From assembly GCF_030758415.1 (NCBI RefSeq), contig NZ_CP132334.1:1364001-1428000 (forward strand): DNA of 64,000 bases. Direction: 5' to 3'. Origin of the DNA: Parvularcula sp. IMCC14364. GTDB lineage: Bacteria > Pseudomonadota > Alphaproteobacteria > Caulobacterales > Parvularculaceae. The notes under the pieces are model-generated. The model did no database searches and was not told where the DNA came from. It saw only the letters and a program-made list of their open reading frames with translations. Below, in pieces: positions 34,063-42,872 of the stretch (position 1 is its first letter; each line of letters begins with the position of its first letter). Both the position numbers and the translations under genes were made by a program.

Positions 34063-34590
34063 TTATTTGTCATGAAGGTATAGTGCACTTGAATTCGTCC
34101 AGTAAGGTACTTTGCGATTCATCATGTCTAACAAAACCAGAACGCGGGTAGGGCCATCCATTTTCTCAAATTGACCGATAACTCCCGCAAAGGGCCCTTT
34201 TACAATCTCGACTTTCGATCCCGGAGTGAATTGAGCAGTTTTGGGGGGGGAATCGCCGTCCAATTCAAATTGGGATTGCAGCTGTTCAACCAGCCCATCA
34301 GGCACAGCCTGGGGTTGTTCTCCCATCATCACCAGCCCTGTAACACCTAGCGTACTGTTGATAGCACGCCATGGCGTACCAGACGGGTCAAAGGAGACAA
34401 ACAAATAGCGCGGAAATAATGGTCGGCGTACGGTTTTAAATTGGCGTGCGTGACGAATACTTCGGAAAATTTGAGGACAAAAAGTTTCATAGGATTGCTG
34501 TTGGAGATTTTTGAAGGCAAGTTCTTCTTTATGGGGATGCGTTTGCACAGCATACCATTTTGAAGAAGTGCTGAGGTCAGAAACAGTCAT
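34063..34590 (-). CDS. NusG-family transcription antiterminator (RfaH-like)
   Basis: This 175-residue NusG paralog has the NGN domain SKWYAVQTHPHKEELAFKNL, then LFPRYLFVSFDPSGTPWRAI and NSTLGVTGLV. A KOW domain follows (TPGSKVEIVKGPFAGVIGQF, then RVLVLLDMMNRKVPYW). The FYCP-like block reads ETFCPQIFRS, as in RfaH-type specialised paralogs. Such proteins bind RNA polymerase paused at ops sites and prevent early termination across long operons. It is the last gene of the leftward export block and lies directly before the ops-like leader of the sugar operon. AGAGGT precedes its ATG. Confidence 0.87.
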   Translation of the reverse strand: MTVSDLSTSSKWYAVQTHPHKEELAFKNLQQQSYETFCPQIFRSIRHARQFKTVRRPLFPRYLFVSFDPSGTPWRAINSTLGVTGLVMMGEQPQAVPDGLVEQLQSQFELDGDSPPKTAQFTPGSKVEIVKGPFAGVIGQFEKMDGPTRVLVLLDMMNRKVPYWTNSSALYLHDK

Positions 34591-34618
34591 GATTACCTCT
34601 TATCATCTTGATACCTTG

Positions 34619-35965
34619 TTATTGATTCTCAAATTGGGATCGCACAATTAAGGCAACACAAAACGAAAACATCGTACTGATGGCGATCGTCCGTAAAGGA
34701 TAATCCACTGTGCTATGGACCATCACCAGCAAAGTGGCAATGATGGCACAGCGTGCCAAGCGATTGTGATGCGAATTCGCATAAGCGCCAAAGCTCTTGA
34801 ACCACCACCAGATAAAAGCCATCATCAATATGCCTCCGAGGAGGCCAAATTCCAGGACGACTTGCAGGTACTCATTATGAGCTTGCGGCGCATAGGTGGA
34901 AGTAACGTGATCAATGTTTTCGAATAAGGGGTAGACTAGGCTAAACGTGCCAGGCCCTGTACCGATTGGAAAAAAATAGTAAATTGCGTCCATGGTGCCG
35001 GCAAAAATTTGTGATCTTGAGACTGAACTTTGGTCTAGAATGGTATTTCGTATGTCGGCCCCAATCGGGTTGAGGAGGAATGCGTCGATTGCAAGGAACA
35101 TAATAAAGGGAGCGGCTACAACTCCCATCCAAACGAGATTTATCTTTCCACGGACAATCAACAGCCAAAAGGACAAACCGAGAGCTGGTAAAAGCAGAAG
35201 ATATCCGGCCATGGATCCATTCAGCATTAAGCCAATTGTCAAAATTAAAGTCACCGCAACGCTCAGAACGAAAGATCGTTTTGGTTCACCAGCACGCCAA
35301 TCCTTCATGTTCAGCATGCTAATGGCAAACGGGATGGCCATTAACAATAAGGTTGCCTGATGGTTGACATTCGAAAAGAAAGCAACGGGTGCGCCCGGAT
35401 TGGTTTCGTCGTAAAAATAGAGCAGGGGCTCAGCGCCGCTCACCTGAAATAATCCCAGACCGACAGTGATGACGGCAAAAATAAGAAAAGCGTTGATCGC
35501 AATCTCAATCTCAATCTTGCTGGCGAGGCAGATGGTGACGAGGTAGACGGCTAACGCCGGTATTAGCGAGAGGAACCCTGATAAGGTGCGGTCCGGCGCT
35601 AGTGAGAGGGGTTGCCAGGGGAGCGACAGGTTCGCCGCGTTAAACCCTGTCTCGATAATATCGCGTCCAGGAAGGTTGGACCAAATGAAGGGAGGAAGCG
35701 GCAATAGATAGAGGAGGTGTAAAAAAATAGTACATATTATCAGGATCGATATATATGGACTCTTTTGAAAGACTTCACTGATGCTTGCTTTCAAAAAGAC
35801 GAACGAAATAAGCAAAGTCCCGATCACTTGCAACCAGAGTTTTGGTTGGACAATATCTTGACTGGTGCCCCCCAACATAAGGCATATCCATAGGAATGCC
35901 GCGAGACGGAAACGGGTGAAGTGCGATACAATGTGGTGAAATCTAGGTCCCATGGCAAATCTCAT
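34619..35965 (-). CDS. O-antigen ligase-like membrane protein
   Basis: This 448-residue polytopic protein has about twelve hydrophobic segments. The Wzy_C-type periplasmic loop includes FPIGTGPGTFSLVYPLFENI and STYAPQAHNEYLQVVLEFGL, where the conserved H-NEYLQ block is plain. In ligases and polymerases the loop His and Arg act on the lipid-linked donor. With a separate Wzy candidate at 22 kb, this one may be a ligase, a second polymerase, or the polymerase of an EPS system linked to the Wzc/Wza genes. It overlaps the TPR gene by four bases and ends 28 bases before the NusG-like gene. Confidence 0.83.
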   Translation of the reverse strand: MRFAMGPRFHHIVSHFTRFRLAAFLWICLMLGGTSQDIVQPKLWLQVIGTLLISFVFLKASISEVFQKSPYISILIICTIFLHLLYLLPLPPFIWSNLPGRDIIETGFNAANLSLPWQPLSLAPDRTLSGFLSLIPALAVYLVTICLASKIEIEIAINAFLIFAVITVGLGLFQVSGAEPLLYFYDETNPGAPVAFFSNVNHQATLLLMAIPFAISMLNMKDWRAGEPKRSFVLSVAVTLILTIGLMLNGSMAGYLLLLPALGLSFWLLIVRGKINLVWMGVVAAPFIMFLAIDAFLLNPIGADIRNTILDQSSVSRSQIFAGTMDAIYYFFPIGTGPGTFSLVYPLFENIDHVTSTYAPQAHNEYLQVVLEFGLLGGILMMAFIWWWFKSFGAYANSHHNRLARCAIIATLLVMVHSTVDYPLRTIAISTMFSFCVALIVRSQFENQ

Positions 35966-37140
35966 GATGGGATTGGTTCGAGCAAAACAGCATGTGTTGT
36001 GAGGGTAATGCCAGATGTATATTCACCAACAATACCTAGCAGTTGGAGTTTTTGGAGAGGGCATGTCTCATGATCGATCTTGAAGGCATTGGTTGTTCGA
36101 CGCAGACCAGTACTTACCCCTGAGAATTCCAACTTGGCGAGAATTTGATTATCAGGGTGACAGACCAGCCGCCAGGAAAAATGACCGTGCCGACGACGGA
36201 TGTTATGATCAGCCCTGACAGAGAGTTGATGCGGTATGTCAACAGGCAAGCTGACATATTGCTCCGCAAGAACGGTGGTCCGGTTGCCAGAAAAGTAACC
36301 ATGAAGGCCGGGCTTGATCAATTCGGCACTATGAGTGGCTGAATTGATCAAGCGCCAATTAAATGGCAAAGGGCCAGGTTTACTCTCAAATAAATTGTCA
36401 TAAGGAAGTTCCGGACGCGTTGTCTCCAGGCCAACAAATGCCTCCCAATAGGATTTTGCGTTCTGATAATTGCCTTTTTGGAGCATTTTCGTCAGAAAGC
36501 TGCTTTGCAACTTGGTGCGCATTTGCGGATCGTTAAAGGGTGTTTCTTGGATTAACTCAGCCATAAACTTTGCCGGGACGATTTGGTTTGTCAGATAGGA
36601 GAGAAATTGGGGCGCCCAGCTAGCCCCCTGAACAAGCTTTTCTTTTAAAGCGCTTTGCGCGCGGGGATTTTGGGCAAACGGAAGAAGAGTTGCGAAATAC
36701 TCGTTTGAAAGCCGACGATCTAATCTTAACAATAGGTCGAGCTGGTCGAGCGCGCCGCCATAATCTTCTTCCTTAACATTTAGGTCGAAAAGACCTCTTG
36801 CCGCACCTCGGCTACGAGGATTCCTTTTTTGTGCTGTCTGAAAATAGGTCTTAGCAGTTTGGTCATTTCCACTTTTTAGCTCAAGGAGCGCCAATTGCGT
36901 AAATGGCTCCGCCCTTAACGCAGACTGAGCAATAGGTTGTTTGATGGCTGACTGAATATCATCGATCCGATGCGTATCAATGCGAGACCAGTTGGTGTTA
37001 ATGAGGGCAGTCGCATTGGTTGGTGCAAGTTGCAGTGCGCTTGCGGCATCTGATTTAGCAAGAATTTGAACTCTTCCCCAGAAAAGTTCAAACACAATAA
37101 AGATGCTGGTTAAGCTACATATCAGGAAAGATCGTATCAT
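35962..37140 (-). CDS. Membrane-anchored TPR-like protein of the polysaccharide locus
   Basis: This 392-residue protein has an N-terminal membrane anchor (SFLICSLTSIFIVFELFWG). Helical repeats of TPR type follow (SALRAEPFTQLALLELKSGN, QTAKTYFQTAQKRNPRSRGA, then YGGALDQLDLLLRLDRR). The C-terminal 150 residues look beta-rich (PFNWRLINSATHSAEL, then SVRADHNIRRRHGHFSWRLV) and could bind carbohydrate. I know no named family. Its place between a Wzc-like kinase and an O-antigen-ligase-like protein suggests a periplasmic scaffold for chain assembly or export. It overlaps the next gene by four bases. Confidence 0.65.
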   Translation of the reverse strand: MIRSFLICSLTSIFIVFELFWGRVQILAKSDAASALQLAPTNATALINTNWSRIDTHRIDDIQSAIKQPIAQSALRAEPFTQLALLELKSGNDQTAKTYFQTAQKRNPRSRGAARGLFDLNVKEEDYGGALDQLDLLLRLDRRLSNEYFATLLPFAQNPRAQSALKEKLVQGASWAPQFLSYLTNQIVPAKFMAELIQETPFNDPQMRTKLQSSFLTKMLQKGNYQNAKSYWEAFVGLETTRPELPYDNLFESKPGPLPFNWRLINSATHSAELIKPGLHGYFSGNRTTVLAEQYVSLPVDIPHQLSVRADHNIRRRHGHFSWRLVCHPDNQILAKLEFSGVSTGLRRTTNAFKIDHETCPLQKLQLLGIVGEYTSGITLTTHAVLLEPIPS

Positions 37141-37152
37141 CCGGACCGAACA

Positions 37153-39429
37153 TCAAAAATTTTCTGTTATTTCCAGGTCTCGATTGCGCGTGTCGGGCTT
37201 CTTTAGAAACGAAAGATGAGCAAGGACTGATTTGGGCTTACGGTGTTTCCTTTTCCCATATTCACTGAATTCCTTGCCATAGCTATATTGGTAATAATCC
37301 AGATATCCATTAGCGGCCGATTTATATTTGGTCAGTATGGCTCCAATGAGATGCGTATTGCTGGTCGCGAGCCGTTCGAGTGTCAACTTGACGGAAGGGG
37401 TACGGATCGCGCCTGCCTCAATGACCAGGATTGTCGCCTCACACACTGCCCCGAGAATTGGGGCATCGGCCAGACCGAGTACTGGCGGGCCATCAATAAT
37501 GATTTGATCAAATTGATCCCGTAACTCATGTAACACTTGTTCAAATCGATGGCCCGATAAAAGTTCAGCGGGATTGCTGGGTACTTTGCCGGCCGGCAGG
37601 AGAAACAAGTGCGGAAATTTTGAAGGCAGGAGTTGCGGTTCAATTGGAGCCATACTGGTAAGTAGACCGGTAAGGCCAATTGATTCGCCACCGCCTCTTG
37701 AAAAGGCGGGTAACCGGAGGTCAGCATCAATAATAAGAGTTTTTTGTTCTTGGGCCGCGAAAGACTTGGCCAGCGCAAAGGCGCTGGAGGATTTGCCTTC
37801 ACCAGGCCGAGTGCTTGTTATTTGGATAATCCGCGGGGCACCGCTTACCGCAAATTGCAGGCTCGTTCGAGTAGAGGCGTAAGCCTCGGAAATGCTTGAC
37901 TGACTATCTGTTAATACCTGTTCGAATTTTTCGTCTTTGCCTAGAAGCGGAACGACACCAAGTATGCGCAAGTCTAGTTTTTCCTTAATGTCGTCAGGAA
38001 GTTTGATCCGATCGTCAATCAATTCAATCAAATAGGCAAGACCAAAGCCAAATGCTGCACTTAAGAGCAAGGCCATGACAAGGGATCTTTTAAGATTTGG
38101 CTCGAAAGGCAAGTTCGGTACTTTTGCGCGATCGACAATTGAAACGAGGTTTGAGCCGATGCCATCAGAAGTACTGATTTCTTTTAACCGTTGCAGCAAA
38201 GCATCATACTGAGTACGATTAGTGTCTACGTCACGTTGAAGAATGGTATAATCAATACTTCGATTGCGGACGCTAATCACATCACCTTTTATTTCGTTTA
38301 TGCGTGATTGGAGACCTTGTTCGCGCGAAAGAGTCGCTTGATATTGTGACTCCAAAGTATTCACAATATTGGAGCGTTCGGAACGTAGTCGACTTTTTGC
38401 TGCATCAATCTTGCCGTTTAATTCGACCATCTCGGGGAAATCAGGTTTAAGAAAATTACTCTTTTCCAGATATTCGCTTTCAAGTTCCGCGAGGCCGGTC
38501 TGAATAGACTGGATCGTGGGATCATTTTGGATATCAGCCGCAAATTGATTGCTTGCGGCTTCGTTGTAGCGTTGCTCAAGGTCAATACGTTGCGCTTGAA
38601 CTGTGGCGAGTTCGGCATTGAACGAAACAAGGGCGGCAGAATCCAGTGAACCTGTTGCATCGGTCTCGCCGCTGGCGTTGTTATTAATATTAACAATTCC
38701 CTGTTCATCAGCATACTGGATTAGGGCACGTTCCGAGGCCTCTAAAGAGGTTTTTGTCGCTGCAATCCTTTCTTCTAAAAAGTCTCTGGCATAAGAGGTT
38801 GCGTTGAATTTACGCTCCAGATTATAGGCAATGAAAGTTTCGGCGACAGCATCCGAAACCCTGGCGGCGAGACGCGGATCAGAGCTCGCATAGGAAATAT
38901 TGACGAGGCGGCTACGACCAACAGGGGCGACTGAGAGATTGTCCACCACCACGCTTGCAGCTTGCTCCACGCGTTTTGGAAGCTCAACTGTCTGATTTGC
39001 AAAACGGTCATCGGTCGTCAGGTTCAGGGATTGGACCACGCGCTCGGCAAGGGCTCTGCTGCGAAGGAGAGAGTACTGTGTTGACATAAACTCTGCATTC
39101 GCATTAATCTGCTCCACATCGTTCACTTCAATGATGTTTGATTCCTGTTGCTTGATTTCAACAGTCGTAGTCGCCCGATACATCGGCGTTTGCCGTAAGG
39201 TAAAAATTGTGGTCGCTGCTACCACCACAAGGACTATTATAGCAATGAGCCACCACCATTTGACGAATATGCGTAATAGTTCCCAGAAATTGAAGCCCCC
39301 ATCCGAGCCTTCGTCAAAATCTAAGTTGGCGTCTGGATACGGTGCTGGGGGCGTTGAAGGCATGCTGGCACCACCCCCCGGAAACCTTGTTACCCGCGTT
39401 TTGTCAAATTGCCCATCATGAGGTGTCAT
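37153..39429 (-). CDS. Polysaccharide co-polymerase with tyrosine autokinase domain (Wzc-like)
   Basis: This 758-residue protein has a Wzz domain with a first membrane segment (WWWLIAIIVLVVVAATTIF) near 55-75. A long periplasmic coiled region and a second segment (LVMALLLSAAFGFGLAYLIE) near 445-465 follow. The BY-kinase domain holds Walker A TSTRPGEGKSSSAFALAK near 545, Walker A' TLIIDADLRLPAF near 565 and Walker B IIIDGPPVLGLADAP near 646. The Tyr-rich tail GYLDYYQYSYGKEFSEYGK (five Tyr) is the usual autophosphorylation site. It controls chain length and pairs with the outer-membrane exporter encoded divergently. It is the first gene of the leftward export operon. Confidence 0.92.
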   Translation of the reverse strand: MTPHDGQFDKTRVTRFPGGGASMPSTPPAPYPDANLDFDEGSDGGFNFWELLRIFVKWWWLIAIIVLVVVAATTIFTLRQTPMYRATTTVEIKQQESNIIEVNDVEQINANAEFMSTQYSLLRSRALAERVVQSLNLTTDDRFANQTVELPKRVEQAASVVVDNLSVAPVGRSRLVNISYASSDPRLAARVSDAVAETFIAYNLERKFNATSYARDFLEERIAATKTSLEASERALIQYADEQGIVNINNNASGETDATGSLDSAALVSFNAELATVQAQRIDLEQRYNEAASNQFAADIQNDPTIQSIQTGLAELESEYLEKSNFLKPDFPEMVELNGKIDAAKSRLRSERSNIVNTLESQYQATLSREQGLQSRINEIKGDVISVRNRSIDYTILQRDVDTNRTQYDALLQRLKEISTSDGIGSNLVSIVDRAKVPNLPFEPNLKRSLVMALLLSAAFGFGLAYLIELIDDRIKLPDDIKEKLDLRILGVVPLLGKDEKFEQVLTDSQSSISEAYASTRTSLQFAVSGAPRIIQITSTRPGEGKSSSAFALAKSFAAQEQKTLIIDADLRLPAFSRGGGESIGLTGLLTSMAPIEPQLLPSKFPHLFLLPAGKVPSNPAELLSGHRFEQVLHELRDQFDQIIIDGPPVLGLADAPILGAVCEATILVIEAGAIRTPSVKLTLERLATSNTHLIGAILTKYKSAANGYLDYYQYSYGKEFSEYGKRKHRKPKSVLAHLSFLKKPDTRNRDLEITENF

Positions 39430-39693
39430 TGTAACTGTACCCTTGCAACCACACCCATCGGGTCACCTCGGAAGGAGAAACGCGACAACGTCAGTAAAGT
39501 TAGGCAGTTTGTACCGGACTAGAGCTAATAATTCCATAAAAAACCGCTATTGCTCGGGCTGGAAATCGATGTTTTTATAAAAATTTGCAGGGATTTAACT
39601 GGCGAGGGTGTCCCATTTGGCGTAAATCGTTAAAGCGGGTGGAAGTGGTTGCTAACAATCCGCTTCTTGAGCAGCGGATAGGAAGACAAGAAG

Positions 39694-40410
39694 ATGAAAC
39701 GAACGGCTCGCGGCGGCGGTTTAGGCTATTTGCCAGTCTTATTGGCAATGGCGTCTTGTGCAAGTGGTGAGCCAGCGCAGTCAAAGCAACTGGACGCATC
39801 TGATATCATCGTGACGTCGGAACTTCCTCAGCCTGACGCGGAAGCTATCAGTCGGCTTTCTCAAAACGATATATTTCGCGCTGGGGACACCGTAGAAATG
39901 ATAGTTTATCGGCCAGCTGATCTGTCCGGTACTTTTGTTGTGAATGCTTTTGGGAAAGTTGAGTTTCCACTCATCGGTGAACAACAGGTGGAAAATGTCA
40001 CTGTGAGTGACCTCTCGGAAACGTTGGAGGCACGATATGAAGAGCGCTACTTAAAAGATCCGGACATTGTCGTCAAACGGGTTGCGGCAAAAATTGGCAA
40101 ATTTGTCGTCGATGGAGCGGTAGGTAAACCGGGCGTTTATGATCTATACGAGGCAATTCGCCTTTCCGAAGCGATAGCATTGGCCGGTGGAACGGATGAC
40201 GTGGCGAATTTACGTCGGATTCTGGTATTAAGAAACATTGGGGATGAGCGCTATGTTTCCGAATATAATATGGTAGCAATCAGAGAAAAAGGTGGGCAGG
40301 ATCCGCTAATTTATCCAAACGACGCAATATTTGTTGATAACAGGCGCGTCTCTCTTGCCGTAGGCGAAATATTACGTACCGTCCCTCTATTTGGGCTATT
40401 CTTACGATGA
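39694..40410 (+). CDS. Polysaccharide export outer-membrane lipoprotein (Wza-like)
   Basis: This 238-residue protein has a short N-terminal signal ending in the lipobox LLAMASCASG, then the Poly_export domain (FRAGDTVEMIVYRPADLSGT, FVVNAFGKVEFPLIGEQQV). A SLBB-type segment follows (VDGAVGKPGVYDLYEAIRLS). It should form or contact the outer-membrane export channel. It is shorter than E. coli Wza (about 380 residues), having one SLBB region, like many alphaproteobacterial exporters. Transcription is divergent from the Wzc-like gene, with 264 bases between. AGGAAG precedes the ATG and a strong terminator follows. Confidence 0.9.
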   Translation: MKRTARGGGLGYLPVLLAMASCASGEPAQSKQLDASDIIVTSELPQPDAEAISRLSQNDIFRAGDTVEMIVYRPADLSGTFVVNAFGKVEFPLIGEQQVENVTVSDLSETLEARYEERYLKDPDIVVKRVAAKIGKFVVDGAVGKPGVYDLYEAIRLSEAIALAGGTDDVANLRRILVLRNIGDERYVSEYNMVAIREKGGQDPLIYPNDAIFVDNRRVSLAVGEILRTVPLFGLFLR

Positions 40411-40426
40411 GAAAATCACGGAATCA

Positions 40427-40459
40427 AAAAAAGCCACTCTACTCAAGAGTGGCTTTTTT
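40427..40459 (+). terminator. Rho-independent terminator behind the wza-like gene
   Basis: GCCACTCT (40433-40440) pairs with AGAGTGGC (40446-40453), extended by an A6/T6 run, with an ACTCA loop. The T tract is in phase to end the rightward gene, and the A tract makes it usable leftward for the following gene as well. Confidence 0.88.
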
Positions 40460-40501
40460 GTTCACCGTGGAGGTTTGAACCTCGGCGAGATCTCAAAAAT
40501 A

Positions 40502-40966
40502 TTATGGGCTAGATGCGCCGTCGTCACTTGCTGCTGCTGCTGCAATTGCGCCCCCACCGGCAATGACAGGTAATAGTGGTGTCGCCACAACTGGTATAAC
40601 ACCAGTTGCTTGAATAGAGGCAAGTTGAGTTGCCGACAACGCGGAAGTCGCCGGGGCACAAACAGCCGCCGCGCTGATCACGGCAGCACTGCCTCCCGCA
40701 AGAGGAGTTGAGCAGCTTGTCGTGCCAACACCAACAATAGAGACTGTACTACCCTCAGTCGTCAAAACAACATCACCATCAAGGAGTATGGTGTCATTAT
40801 CAACCACAACCAAAAGATCATCGCCACGTTGAATGAAGATATCACCGGTAACGTCATTGAGCGTGGCGACGGTATCTTGCGCGAAAGCACTAAGGGTGAA
40901 CGCTCCGACGGCCACTGCACTACTTAAAAGAGCCTTGATAAAGTATTTAACACTAGGCATAGTCAT
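40502..40966 (-). CDS. Small secreted FecR-like protein
   Basis: Read from the ATG at 40966 this protein has 154 residues. It has a clear signal peptide (FIKALLSSAVAVGAFTLSAFAQ) and then DVTGDIFIQRGDDLLVVVDN and DTILLDGDVVLTTEGSTVSI, the pattern of a FecR-type beta domain. The rest is Ala- and Val-rich with two Cys (GTTSCSTPLAGG and AAAVCAPATS), a hydrophobic segment near the end (VIAGGGAIAAAAAS) and the tail DDGASSP. Export to the periplasm is likely. It lies between the exporter and the phosphosugar transferase, so a role in assembly or as a matrix protein is possible. No function is known to me. Confidence 0.65.
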   Translation of the reverse strand: MTMPSVKYFIKALLSSAVAVGAFTLSAFAQDTVATLNDVTGDIFIQRGDDLLVVVDNDTILLDGDVVLTTEGSTVSIVGVGTTSCSTPLAGGSAAVISAAAVCAPATSALSATQLASIQATGVIPVVATPLLPVIAGGGAIAAAAASDDGASSP

Positions 40967-41011
40967 TCTCCTATGAGATGAAAAAAACACGCGCACTTCG
41001 TCCCGAAATTA

Positions 41012-41713
41012 TCATTTGATAATTTTTCTGTCAACAATAATGATCAGTGTTTGCCAAAATATCCATAAGTCAAACTTCGGGCGCGTGCGTCGTACATAGA
41101 AGATATCATACAACGCTTTTCTGCGCGGGGTCACAATATTTCGCCCTTTGATTTGCGCCAGACCGGATATACCAGGTCGGACAGTGTAAATATCCGGATA
41201 CTTGGCACGTTCCGGGCCCGCGATGTCATTAGGAAGCAAGGCCCTTGGGCCAATCAAACTCATGTCACCAAGCATGACGCTCCATAATTGTGGCAATTCA
41301 TCAATGCTCGTTCGGCGCAGAAAATCACCGATAGGGGTCATTTTGAAATCACTTGAACCGGCAATTTCACGAGAGAGAAGCTTGGAGCCTAGTTCCATTG
41401 TCCTGAACTTTGGCATCCAAAAAGTCCTGCCACCCAAACCAACCCGCTTTGACCAAAACAAGCCTGGCCCTTGAGAGGTCGCCCGGACCGTGCAACAGAT
41501 CGCAAGAAGCAGCGGGAAGCAAAAAAACAAGAAGCTTGTCGCTACGCTAAAATCTACTACTCTCTTGACAAAGCTTAATCGCCGCGTGTTGTGACCACGC
41601 AGAATAAGCGCGCGTGATTCTACGGTCGAAGTATTATAGTCGTCGCGAACAAGATTCCCTAACGCCCCAGCCACAAAAGCCCCCTGCATGTGTTGCAGTG
41701 CATATAAATGCAC
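41012..41713 (-). CDS. Polyprenyl-phosphate sugar-1-phosphate transferase (initiating enzyme)
   Basis: This 233-residue monotopic phosphoglycosyl transferase has a single membrane-inserting segment (DFSVATSFLFFCFPLLLAIC). The catalytic core follows: GPGLFWSKRVGLGGRTFWMP, KFRTME, then TSIDELPQLWSVMLGDMSLI with the essential Asp-Glu pair, and GPRALLP. The tail has RPGISGLAQIKGRN. It moves a sugar-1-phosphate from a nucleotide sugar to undecaprenyl phosphate, starting repeat-unit synthesis. It lacks the large N-terminal membrane domain of WbaP, like WcaJ C-terminal and PglC-sized relatives. It is leftward, 46 bases upstream of the FecR-like gene. Confidence 0.9.
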   Translation of the reverse strand: MHLYALQHMQGAFVAGALGNLVRDDYNTSTVESRALILRGHNTRRLSFVKRVVDFSVATSFLFFCFPLLLAICCTVRATSQGPGLFWSKRVGLGGRTFWMPKFRTMELGSKLLSREIAGSSDFKMTPIGDFLRRTSIDELPQLWSVMLGDMSLIGPRALLPNDIAGPERAKYPDIYTVRPGISGLAQIKGRNIVTPRRKALYDIFYVRRTRPKFDLWIFWQTLIIIVDRKIIK

Positions 41714-41819
41714 TTCGGGATATGGATGTCAATATTCTGTTTATGAAACTTTCACGAATGCTACTATTAGTACTGTATAGAAGAGCATAGGCTTCTAATT
41801 CTAGTATTGCTGAGAGCCT

Positions 41820-42241
41820 GATCATAAGTCTGCGTTACTTTTCACTATCTTGCTTGCCATTCGCCTCCTTGCGACAGGGATATGGGCGATGAAGAGCCAC
41901 GCCATGGCGCAGGTCCAGTCTCGTTCCCAGTCTTTTGCGAGGCGGCGGGATCGGCCGAGCCATGCGACGGTGCGCTCGACGAGCCATCGTCTGGGTAGGA
42001 TTTCGAAACTCCTCATCGTGTCCGAACGCTTTATGACCTCGACGGTGCAGTCTCCCATGCTCGCCAGGGAACGGCGCAGCTTGGCGCCCGCATAGCCGCC
42101 AGCGGCGAAGATGTGGCGCAGCCATGGAAACTTGTCGCGCGCCTCTGCGAGAACACTCGGCGCACCGTTGCGATCCTGATTGCCTGAGGTGCCCCAGCGC
42201 CGTTACCAGAAACCCTTCCGTATCTGTCAGGATAGCAAGTG
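41820..42241 (-). pseudogene. IS5-family (IS1031/IS427-like) transposase 3' remnant
   Basis: The main frame gives [37 protein letters not shown] and [20 protein letters not shown], then [10 protein letters not shown]. These are classic IS5-group sequences including the catalytic E of RWLVERT. A frameshift near 42200 separates the upstream [13 protein letters not shown] block. The 5' half with the first Asp is missing. The right end GAGCCTGATCATAAG at 41820 is the terminal repeat and resembles the ends of the short inverted-repeat element at 42.85 kb. Confidence 0.82.
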
Positions 42242-42243
42242 TC

Positions 42244-42453
42244 GAGATTTTAAGACGTGCCCAGGCTGAATGCTTAGAACGTGAAATAAAAGCCGCTGAG
42301 ATTGCCCCAGCAATTGAGTTTCTATCGACGCGTAGCGATAAGACTAAACTTCATTGCGAACGCTTCCAGACGGCTCTATTGGAGCCAGACCAAAGCATTC
42401 GATATGAAGCAACCAGCCAAACCCTGGCGTTGATTGATCGACAAAGGCGCTAG
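42244..42453 (+). other. Open remnant of unknown gene
   Basis: About 69 codons read VEILRRAQAECLEREIKAAE, then IAPAIEFLSTRSDKTKLHCE and end LIDRQRR. The sequence is helical and has gene-like codon use but no start codon of its own, because the frame upstream lies in the IS5 remnant on the other strand. It may be the C-terminal end of a gene cut by the IS5 element. I do not recognise it. Confidence 0.3.
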
Positions 42454-42513
42454 GTTTTCGGGACAATAGGGCAGGGCTGGATTTATTAACCCGCGCTGTG
42501 ATACAGTGAATTT

Positions 42514-42726
42514 ATGAGTGAAATATAACACACAACAGAAGAATTCCTAGATAATGCGGCGAGCATGTCACCAGCTGACGCTGAGGAATATCTTATCACA
42601 ATGGAACGCCTACGGCGCTTCGATGACACGCGAATGGGTGTAACACTCGATCAGGTGCGTGATTGGATGAAAGCGCGTAGTCTCGATCCAGAGGCTCCAT
42701 GTCCGGTTCCAAGCAAAATCGACTAA
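42514..42726 (+). pseudogene. Antitoxin-like gene with early stop codon
   Basis: Starting from the ATG at 42514 the frame reads MSEI, then a TAA stop (42526-42528), then HTTEEFLDNAASMSPADAEE, and finally TRMGVTLDQVRDWMKARSL to 42726. A shorter protein of 53 residues could start at 42565. The layout, a small acidic helical protein overlapping a ParE-like toxin gene by 28 bases, is that of an antitoxin for RelE/ParE toxins. Either the stop codon inactivates it or an internal start is used. Confidence 0.5.
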
Positions 42727-42872
42727 TTTTCACAGCAGAGGCTTTTGAAGATCTTGACCGCTTGGACAAGTTCTTACGCAATGTGAATCCGTTTGCGGCT
42801 GATTCATCGAATGCAGCCATCCTTGATGCGATGAATAAACTCTTGGAGCCTGATCCAAAAGGAACTGAGTGA
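42699..42872 (+). pseudogene. ParE/RelE-type toxin, 3' end replaced by a repeat
   Basis: The first 50 residues (QNRLIFTAEAFEDLDRLDKF, then LRNVNPFAADSSNAAILDAM and NKLLE) match the N-terminal helices of ParE-like toxins. At 42846 the frame runs into a 120-base inverted-repeat element and ends after PDPKGTE. The beta sheet that carries ribosome- or gyrase-directed activity is missing, so the toxin is very probably dead. Confidence 0.65.
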
